DNA of 7,961 nt, from NCBI GenBank assembly GCA_958421035.1, contig CATZKS010000099.1, positions 1 through 7,961 of the forward strand, written 5' to 3'. Below are positions 1-4,492 of the stretch, piece after piece (position 1 is the stretch's first letter; every line of letters starts with the position of its first letter). The position numbers and the translations under genes are program-made. Origin of the DNA: an uncultured Collinsella sp. Lineage in GTDB: Bacteria; Actinomycetota; Coriobacteriia; Coriobacteriales; Coriobacteriaceae. The notes under the pieces are model-generated. The model worked only from the letters and a program-made list of their open reading frames with translations. It was not told where the DNA came from and ran no database searches.

Positions 1-90
1 GGACTTGCAGCGACGGACCTCAGGACACTCTTACACCACGTCTGCGCGCGCGACCCTACGGCGGAAAAATTGCAGACGTTTATCGGCTAA
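1..90 (+). CDS. C-terminal end of an unidentified protein (partial, cut by left edge)
   Basis: Reading from base 1 in frame 1 gives 29 codons ending in TAA at 88-90, with a tail ending in LHHVCARDPTAEKLQTFIG. The peptide looks helical and charged like a folded C-terminus, and most third codon positions are G or C, as in the other genes here. Base composition changes abruptly to AT-rich immediately after the stop, as expected where a gene ends. The other two plus frames give less protein-like residues. The gene would converge on glnN. The fragment is too short to name a family; a regulator C-terminus is possible but unsupported. The open frame could also be chance, since only 87 coding bases are visible. 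Confidence 0.4.
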   Translation, partial: GLAATDLRTLLHHVCARDPTAEKLQTFIG

Positions 91-240
91 GTACTTGGGC
101 ATATGTTGCGTAACACTACATATTTTGCAAATAAATAATGTTACAGGACTTGTGACAGTACTCATATTTGACGTTTTTTGCCCATAGCCCTTTATACCTA
201 GGCAAATCGGCGGCAAAACGGGCTTCAAAGCGTCCTTCGC
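91..240. other. AT-rich intergenic region with nested inverted repeats
   Basis: This spacer lies between the presumed convergent gene ends and is much more AT-rich than its surroundings. The palindrome AGTACT occurs at 90-95 and again at 157-162. Inside that pair sits an inverted repeat, GTAACA at 110-115 and TGTTAC at 139-144, around an AT-rich core. The heptamer GACGTTT is directly repeated at 75-81 and 170-176, and a run of six T follows at 174-179. I recognise no gene here. The T run could belong to a weak terminator for the left-hand gene, but no GC-rich stem precedes it. A dispersed intergenic repeat or a binding site is equally possible. Confidence 0.4.
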
Positions 241-276
241 AAACAAAAACCGGGGCCCGCATGATGCGGACCCCGG
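241..276 (-). terminator. Intrinsic terminator of glnN
   Basis: On the minus strand an 11-bp GC-rich stem (CCGGGGTCCGC pairing with GCGGGCCCCGG, with one G-U wobble) closes a five-base ATCAT loop. It is followed directly by UUUUUGUUU. Stem bases are 250-260 and 266-276; the U tract is 241-249. It lies 31 bases past the glnN stop codon. On the plus strand the same stem is not followed by a T run, so it should work mainly for the leftward transcript. Confidence 0.93.
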
Positions 277-307
277 CTCAATACCGTGACGATATGTCAG
301 TTACGCC

Positions 308-2395
308 CTACACGTAGAACAGGATGTCGTCGTAGGTCGGGACCGGCCAGTAGTCGGCTGCCACGATCTCCTCCATGGCGTCCACGGCGGCACGCAGCGC
401 ATCCATAGCGGGAACGACCTCGTGCGCGTACACGTTGGCCTGCTCCTGGCCATCGAGGGCCTCAGCCTTCTGATGCACGGCGTCAAGCGCCTTGATGGAG
501 TCGTTGATGGTGGTGATACCGTTGCAGAGCTTGTTGAGCGTGTTCTGCTCGCACTGCATGGCGGCCTCGGCACCGGCGGCACGAATAGTCTCAAGGCCCT
601 TAGCGACCTTGGTGGCATAGGCGGTAATGACCGGGCGATAGGTACGACGCGCCTCGCGAACCATCGTTGTGGCCTCGATGTTCATGAGCTTGTTGTACTT
701 CTCGAGCTTGCAGTCGTAGCGGCACTGGGCCTCGGCCTTGGTCAGGACACCCGTCTCCTCAAAGAGCGCAATGGCCTTATCGGAAACAAAGGCGGGCAGG
801 GCGTCGGCCGTGGTCTTGTTGTTGGCAAGACCGCGCTTCTCGGCCTCAACGGGCCACTCGTCGGAGTAGCCGTCACCGGAGAAAAGGATGCGCTGGTGGT
901 CGGTCAGGACCTTCTTGCAGTACTCGAGCGCGGCGTCCTGGAACTCATCCTCGGGCGTACCCTCAAGCGCGTCGGCGAAGGACTTGAGCGACTTGGCCAC
1001 GGCGGCATCGAGCACCAGGTTGGAGTCGGAAACGTTCTGCTCGGAACCGCAGGCACGGAACTCGAACTTGTTGCCGGTGAAGGCAAACGGGGAGGTGCGG
1101 TTGCGGTCGGTGTTGTCCTGCATCAGCTTGGGCAGGGTATCGGCGCCCAGGTCGAGCACGCCGCGCGTGGCATGGACGGAAGCCTTGCCATCGATGATCT
1201 TCTCGACGACCTCGGTAAGCTGGTCGCCCAGGAAGATGGACATAATCGCCGGAGGAGCCTCGTTGGCGCCCAGACGATGGTCGTTGCCGGCCGAGGCAAC
1301 GGAGGCACGCAGGAGCTCCTGATAGTTATCAACGGCCTCGATCACCGCGGTGAGGAAGACGATGAACTGCAGGTTGTCGAGCGGGGTGTCGCCCGGATCG
1401 AGCAGATTCTCGGACTCGGTGCCAAGCGACCAGTTGTTGTGCTTGCCCGAACCGTTAATGCCCTCGAAGGGCTTCTCGTGCAGCAGGCAGACCAAGTCGT
1501 GGCGGGAGGCGATGAGCTTCATCTTCTCCATCATGACCAGATTCTGGTCGATGGCCTCGTTGACTTCGCCATAGACGGGGGCGAGCTCATGCTGGCAGGG
1601 AGCAACCTCGTTGTGCTTGGTCTTGGCGGGAATGCCAAGCGCCCACAGTTCATCGTCCAGGTCCTTCATATAGGCCGAGACGGTGGGGCGGATAGCGCCA
1701 AAGTAGTGCTCCTCGAGCTCCTGGCCCTTGCAGGGAGCAGCACCAAAGAGGGTGCGGCCGGTGATGACCAGGTCCTTGCGCTTGCGATAGGCGTCCTTCT
1801 TGATCAGGAAGTACTCCTGCTCGTCGCCCACGGAAGGAACGACCTTCTTGGGGGTCTTGCCAAACAGCGCCAAAACGCGCTTAGACTCACGCGAGAGCGC
1901 GGTCATGGAGCGCAGCAGCGGGGTCTTCTTGTCCAGGGCCTCGCCCGTGTAGGAGCAGAAAGCCGTGGGGATGCACAGGACATCGTCCTTGATAAAGGCG
2001 GGGCTGGTGGGATCCCAAGCGGTGTAGCCACGGGCCTCGAAGGTAGCGCGCAGGCCGCCGTTGGGGAAGCTCGAGGCATCCGGCTCGCCCTGGATGAGGT
2101 TCTTGCCCGTAAACTTGGTAATGGCGGTGCCGTCGTGATTGGGCTCCAGGAAGCTGTCGTGCTTCTCGGAAGTAATGCCCGAAAGCGGCTGGAACCAGTG
2201 CGCGTAGTGCGTCGCGCCCTTGGAGATGGCCCAGACCTTCATGGCGTGGGCAACGGCGTTGGCCACATCCAGGTCGAGCGGCTCACCGCCCTCGAGGGTT
2301 GCAGCAAGGCGCTTCCAAATGTCCTTGGGGAGGTAGTCCTTCATGACTTCCTCAGAGAACACCATGGTCCCGAAGCGGTCAGTAAGTTCGGCCAT
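308..2395 (-). CDS. glnN: Type III glutamine synthetase
   Basis: This 695-residue cytoplasmic enzyme makes glutamine from glutamate and ammonium with ATP, the main route of ammonium assimilation. The length fits the GSIII class (about 700 residues), well above the roughly 450-residue GSI class. Visible GSIII segments include GDEQEYFL (190-197), carrying metal-binding glutamates; KHNEVAPCQHELAP (260-273); EKPFEGINGSGKHNNWSL (307-324), the ATP/glutamate site region; and NRTSPFAFTGNKFEFRACGS (432-451). The C-terminal part (about 560-680) is mostly helical, as usual in GSIII. The start at 2395 is chosen because AAGGGAG (2402-2408) sits six bases upstream. An in-frame ATG at 2458 would add 21 residues but lacks a Shine-Dalgarno and lies upstream of the likely promoter. 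It is monocistronic, ends in an intrinsic terminator and is divergent from metF. Upstream dyads suggest nitrogen control. No key residue appears lost. Confidence 0.97.
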   Translation of the reverse strand: MAELTDRFGTMVFSEEVMKDYLPKDIWKRLAATLEGGEPLDLDVANAVAHAMKVWAISKGATHYAHWFQPLSGITSEKHDSFLEPNHDGTAITKFTGKNLIQGEPDASSFPNGGLRATFEARGYTAWDPTSPAFIKDDVLCIPTAFCSYTGEALDKKTPLLRSMTALSRESKRVLALFGKTPKKVVPSVGDEQEYFLIKKDAYRKRKDLVITGRTLFGAAPCKGQELEEHYFGAIRPTVSAYMKDLDDELWALGIPAKTKHNEVAPCQHELAPVYGEVNEAIDQNLVMMEKMKLIASRHDLVCLLHEKPFEGINGSGKHNNWSLGTESENLLDPGDTPLDNLQFIVFLTAVIEAVDNYQELLRASVASAGNDHRLGANEAPPAIMSIFLGDQLTEVVEKIIDGKASVHATRGVLDLGADTLPKLMQDNTDRNRTSPFAFTGNKFEFRACGSEQNVSDSNLVLDAAVAKSLKSFADALEGTPEDEFQDAALEYCKKVLTDHQRILFSGDGYSDEWPVEAEKRGLANNKTTADALPAFVSDKAIALFEETGVLTKAEAQCRYDCKLEKYNKLMNIEATTMVREARRTYRPVITAYATKVAKGLETIRAAGAEAAMQCEQNTLNKLCNGITTINDSIKALDAVHQKAEALDGQEQANVYAHEVVPAMDALRAAVDAMEEIVAADYWPVPTYDDILFYV

Positions 2396-2401
2396 ACGGA
2401 A

Positions 2402-2408
2402 CTCCCTT
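2402..2408 (-). promoter_or_regulatory. Ribosome binding site that sets the glnN start
   Basis: On the minus strand AAGGGAG precedes the ATG at 2395 by six bases (TTCCGT). It favours this start over the in-frame upstream ATG at 2458. Confidence 0.88.
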
Positions 2409-2416
2409 CGTATCGG

Positions 2417-2435
2417 CACCGCGTGAGAAGCGGTG
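2417..2435 (-). other. Short hairpin in the glnN leader
   Basis: On the minus strand CACCGC (2430-2435) and GCGGTG (2417-2422) form a perfect 6-bp stem with a seven-base loop, ending nine bases before the Shine-Dalgarno. If transcription starts near 2434, as the -10 candidate suggests, the hairpin would lie at the very 5' end of the mRNA. A stabilising role for the message is plausible but inferred. Confidence 0.4.
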
Positions 2436-2439
2436 TTGA

Positions 2440-2445
2440 TTACTA
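2440..2445 (-). promoter_or_regulatory. Candidate -10 box for glnN
   Basis: TAGTAA on the minus strand lies 45 bases upstream of the glnN ATG and would place the transcript start near 2434. No good -35 hexamer is found 16-18 bases further upstream. This would fit a promoter that needs an activator bound at the dyads beyond it. The assignment rests on sequence similarity alone. Confidence 0.35.
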
Positions 2446-2450
2446 ACGAA

Positions 2451-2470
2451 CGAGTCATAGCTTAGACTCG
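2451..2470. promoter_or_regulatory. 20-bp dyad overlapping the presumed glnN -35 region
   Basis: CGAGTC (2451-2456) and GACTCG (2465-2470) are perfect inverted repeats with an eight-base spacer. If the -10 box at 2440-2445 is right, the dyad covers the -35 element and part of the spacer, where a repressor would block polymerase. The cognate protein is unknown. Confidence 0.4.
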
Positions 2471-2474
2471 CCGT

Positions 2475-2512
2475 GTTTCCGCGACATTACCGTTATGTTG
2501 CTGTCGCGAAAC
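2475..2512. promoter_or_regulatory. 38-bp dyad upstream of glnN, candidate nitrogen-control operator
   Basis: The arms TTTCCGCGACA (2476-2486) and TGTCGCGAAA (2502-2511) are inverted repeats apart from one extra base. Read as pentamers on the plus strand the element is GTTTC, ATTAC, GTTGC, GAAAC starting at 2475, 2486, 2497 and 2508, an exact 11-base pitch. Each outward half resembles the gTnAC-n6-GAAAC unit bound by the actinomycete OmpR-type nitrogen regulator GlnR. In Streptomyces the units are direct repeats; here they are inverted. The centre is about 60 bases upstream of the presumed glnN transcript start, a typical activator position. The regulator's identity is inference. Confidence 0.5.
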
Positions 2513-2633
2513 CAATCAATGAGGTTACCCTATCGAGGCGGCGTTGCCACCCTCAACAGCCAATCAACTGCATAAATTGCAGACCTCTCCCCATGGTTTA
2601 AGGGTAGCCAATTTGGGACGGGGCTTTATTAAC

Positions 2634-2655
2634 TGGTATTTCGCATCAGATACCA
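2634..2655. promoter_or_regulatory. Inverted repeat TGGTAT-n10-ATACCA upstream of metF
   Basis: TGGTAT (2634-2639) and ATACCA (2650-2655) are perfect inverted repeats separated by ten bases. The related TGGTATC occurs again inside the dyad at 2720-2739, so a shared protein-binding word is possible. It matches no methionine operator I know, such as the McbR or MetR sites. Confidence 0.35.
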
Positions 2656-2719
2656 TTCAATATGGCCCCATCCTACATTGACTGCCCTGTTATAGGAAAT
2701 GACGATAGCGAAGCATTTT

Positions 2720-2739
2720 CGATTGGTATCACCAAATCG
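2720..2739. promoter_or_regulatory. 20-bp near-palindrome upstream of the metF promoter
   Basis: The bases CGATTGG and CCAAATCG flank a five-base centre and pair except for one bulged A; the core TTGGT-ATC-ACCAA is a perfect palindrome. It would sit roughly 45-65 bases upstream of the presumed metF transcript start, a usual place for a regulator. The binding protein is unknown. Confidence 0.35.
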
Positions 2740-2755
2740 CGAGAGAAATTCCATC

Positions 2756-2778
2756 TTGGCGCAGTGGTGCTGTAGAAT
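2756..2778 (+). promoter_or_regulatory. Candidate metF operon promoter
   Basis: TAGAAT at 2773-2778 is a good actinobacterial -10 box and predicts a transcript start near 2785, giving a leader of about 38 bases. TTGGCG lies at 2756-2761 but only 11 bases upstream, too close for a standard -35; no good hexamer is seen at 16-18 bases. A nearly identical arrangement precedes the gene at 7160. Confidence 0.5.
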
Positions 2779-2822
2779 CCTTGCAACAAAACATCGCACC
2801 TAGGCATCTAAAGGAGCACGAT

Positions 2823-3695
2823 ATGCGCGTCGACGAGGTTTTTAAGCAGGCAGCATCCCAGGGCACCGCGCCCATTTCGTTTGAGATGTTCCCGCCCAAG
2901 GGCGAGCTGACCCTCGACACGGCTCGCGAGGTGGCAGGCAATCTGTGCAAGCTTTCGCCGAGCTTTGTCTCGGTCACCTGCTCGGCCGGCGGCTCGGGCA
3001 ACGGTGCCACCACCGCCCCCATCGCGCATATGATTACGAGCGAATTCGATACGCCCTCGGTGGCGCACCTCACCTGCGTTGGCCGCACCCACGCCGACAT
3101 CGCCGCCAAGATCGACGAGTATCGCACCGCCGGCGTTGAAAACATCCTGGCCCTGCGTGGTGATCTTCCCGCTGGCGCGACCGAGGACGACAAGCCCGCC
3201 TCCGACTACGCCTACGCCCGTGACCTTATCCCTGAGCTCGTCGACGCCGGCTTTTGCGTGGGCGCCGCAGCCTACCCCGAGGGCCACATTGCCTGTGAGG
3301 ATCTCAACGCTTCGGTCGAATACCTCAAGCAAAAACAGGACGCCGGCGCGAGCTTCTTTGTGACGCAGCTCTTCTTTGATAACGAGTGCTTCTACCGTTT
3401 TCGCGAGCTTGCCGACAAGGCCGGCATCACCGTGCCCATTACCGCGGGCATCATGCCGTTTATGGGCAAGTCGCAGATCAGCCGCATGGTCTTTATGTGC
3501 GGCGCGTCGCTGCCCTCCCCCGTCATCAAGATCCTCGCCAAGTACGAGAACGACCCCGAGAGCCTGCAGGCAGCCGGTGTAGATTATGCCGCCCATCAGC
3601 TTTGCGACCTCAAGGAGCACGGTGCCGACGGTCTGCACCTGTACACTATGAACCGTCCTGCAATCGCCGCGACCATTATGGAGCGCCTGGGGTAA
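2823..3695 (+). CDS. metF: 5,10-methylenetetrahydrofolate reductase
   Basis: This 290-residue flavoenzyme reduces 5,10-methylene-THF to 5-methyl-THF, the methyl donor for MetH. It is cytoplasmic and spans the usual length of the bacterial single-domain TIM-barrel enzyme. Family marks are SFEMFPPKGE (19-28), with E21 matching the catalytic glutamate (Glu28 in E. coli); FVSVTCSAGG (48-57); the FAD-contacting LRGD (101-104); the folate/NADH loop FFVTQLFFD (168-176), with Q172; and ITAGIMPF (196-203). The start is the ATG at 2823 with AAGGAG (2811-2816) six bases upstream; the frame is open further back to a TTG at 2781, but without support. It is the first gene of a three-gene methionine operon. 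Its TAA shares one base with the next gene's ATG (TAATG), implying coupled translation. No truncation or odd residue is seen. Confidence 0.97.
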   Translation: MRVDEVFKQAASQGTAPISFEMFPPKGELTLDTAREVAGNLCKLSPSFVSVTCSAGGSGNGATTAPIAHMITSEFDTPSVAHLTCVGRTHADIAAKIDEYRTAGVENILALRGDLPAGATEDDKPASDYAYARDLIPELVDAGFCVGAAAYPEGHIACEDLNASVEYLKQKQDAGASFFVTQLFFDNECFYRFRELADKAGITVPITAGIMPFMGKSQISRMVFMCGASLPSPVIKILAKYENDPESLQAAGVDYAAHQLCDLKEHGADGLHLYTMNRPAIAATIMERLG

Positions 3696-4483
3696 TGGAA
3701 AAACCGCACATCGATACAGCTTTTGGTGAAGTGCCGGCCGATCTTGCGTCGCCGGCGCTCTACCGTATCGATGCCGCCCATCGCCCCCGCGTCGACCGTG
3801 CCGAAATGCTGCGCTACCTGGGCTACGGCGGTCAGCAGATTGAGCCCGAGCTGTCGCAGCGTATTGAGCTTGTCGTTGAGCGTCTGGAACTGGACATTGA
3901 GCCCCGTGGCGTGCGCCGCGTTTTTGCCGTCGATGCCACGGGCGTCGATGAGCAGGGAGAGCCCAGCATCCGTCTGGTCGGCACCAACGTTGAGCTGCGC
4001 GGTCGCGATATCTATCGCCATCTCAAAGACGCCCGCTTTGCCGCACTCATGGTATGCACCCTCGGCATGGACGCTGAGCGTCGCCTGCGCACCACGGGAG
4101 CCCAGCAACCCCTTGAGGGAGCCGTGCTCGACGCTGCATGCTCTGCCTATGTAGAAGCCGCCGTCGAGCAGATGGACCAGCAGGTCAAGGCTGTGGCCGC
4201 CGCACACGGACTCGCCGGTAACTGGCGCTTCAGCCCCGGCTACGGCGACTGCCCGCTTACGGCCCAGCACTCAATCGTGGCTGCGCTCAACGCCACGCGG
4301 CTCATCGGGCTTACCGTCACACCTACCAGCCTGCTCATGCCCACCAAGAGTGTGACCGCAGTGATCGGTCTCTTTGACGGCGAGGTCCACGACGCCCAGA
4401 GCCGCCCCACCTGCAATATCTGCCGCATGCGCGAGCACTGCCGCTTCCGCGCCGCCCACACCACCTGCTATTCCAGCCATTAG
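3695..4483 (+). CDS. Stand-alone methionine synthase activation-domain protein
   Basis: This 262-residue protein corresponds to the C-terminal activation domain of full-length MetH, which binds SAM and re-methylates the enzyme after its cob(I)alamin is oxidised. The best signature is RFSPGYGDCPL (178-188), equivalent to the SAM-binding RPAPGYPAC region of E. coli MetH. LMPTKSVTAVIG (214-225) matches the second conserved strand. Thermotoga maritima has a comparable split pair (TM0268/TM0269), where the separate protein is needed for reactivation. Here it begins inside the metF stop (TAATG) and precedes metH, whose product lacks this domain. The tail carries C240, C243, C249 and C258 (C-x2-C-x5-C-x8-C), absent from E. 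coli MetH and suggestive of a metal or Fe-S site. There is no signal peptide or membrane segment. The assignment is strong; the cysteine role is inference. Confidence 0.9.
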   Translation: MEKPHIDTAFGEVPADLASPALYRIDAAHRPRVDRAEMLRYLGYGGQQIEPELSQRIELVVERLELDIEPRGVRRVFAVDATGVDEQGEPSIRLVGTNVELRGRDIYRHLKDARFAALMVCTLGMDAERRLRTTGAQQPLEGAVLDAACSAYVEAAVEQMDQQVKAVAAAHGLAGNWRFSPGYGDCPLTAQHSIVAALNATRLIGLTVTPTSLLMPTKSVTAVIGLFDGEVHDAQSRPTCNICRMREHCRFRAAHTTCYSSH

Positions 4484-4492
4484 GAGCCCTCG

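Larger units (their letters stand above)
2513..2755. other. Remainder of the glnN-metF divergent intergenic region
   Basis: No convincing gene, RNA gene or known riboswitch is visible. The octamer CCAATCAA occurs twice (2512-2519 and 2560-2567). A small palindrome pairs CTGCA (2568-2572) with TGCAG (2578-2582). GGTTACCCT (2523-2531) and AGGGTAGCC (2601-2609) are a long-range inverted pair with one G-U wobble. Two further dyads are listed separately. The region is less GC-rich than the flanking genes, as expected for control DNA. Confidence 0.5.

Noticed and set aside
168..198. Plus-strand promoter TTGACG with TTTATA or TATACC, which would give antisense RNA to glnN
   Set aside because: The -35 is good but the -10 fits poorly, or at an overlong spacing, and no gene or terminator downstream makes use of it. 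AT-rich DNA often yields such matches.
422..2446. 674-codon open frame on the plus strand opposite glnN
   Set aside because: It is the antisense shadow of a high-GC gene. Its product is a low-complexity run of Leu, Val, Gly and Ala with no recognisable domain and no Shine-Dalgarno, whereas the opposite strand encodes a complete glutamine synthetase.
2393..2458. Upstream ATG start for glnN at 2458
   Set aside because: It has no Shine-Dalgarno, adds 21 residues not expected in GSIII proteins, and lies within the operator/promoter region. The ATG at 2395 has a well-placed AAGGGAG.
2662..2775. 37-codon open frame upstream of metF (starts MAPSYIDC, stop inside TAGAAT)
   Set aside because: There is no Shine-Dalgarno, GC at third positions is lower than in the real genes, and it overlaps the promoter and a dyad. 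An open stretch of this length is not surprising in DNA of this composition. A leader peptide or gene remnant is possible but unsupported.
2396..2822. Cobalamin, SAM or T-box riboswitch controlling the methionine operon
   Set aside because: I looked for the B12 box, the SAM-I core and the T-box AGGGTGG element. Only AAGGGTAGCC near 2600 resembles the last, without the rest. A covariance-model search would settle it.
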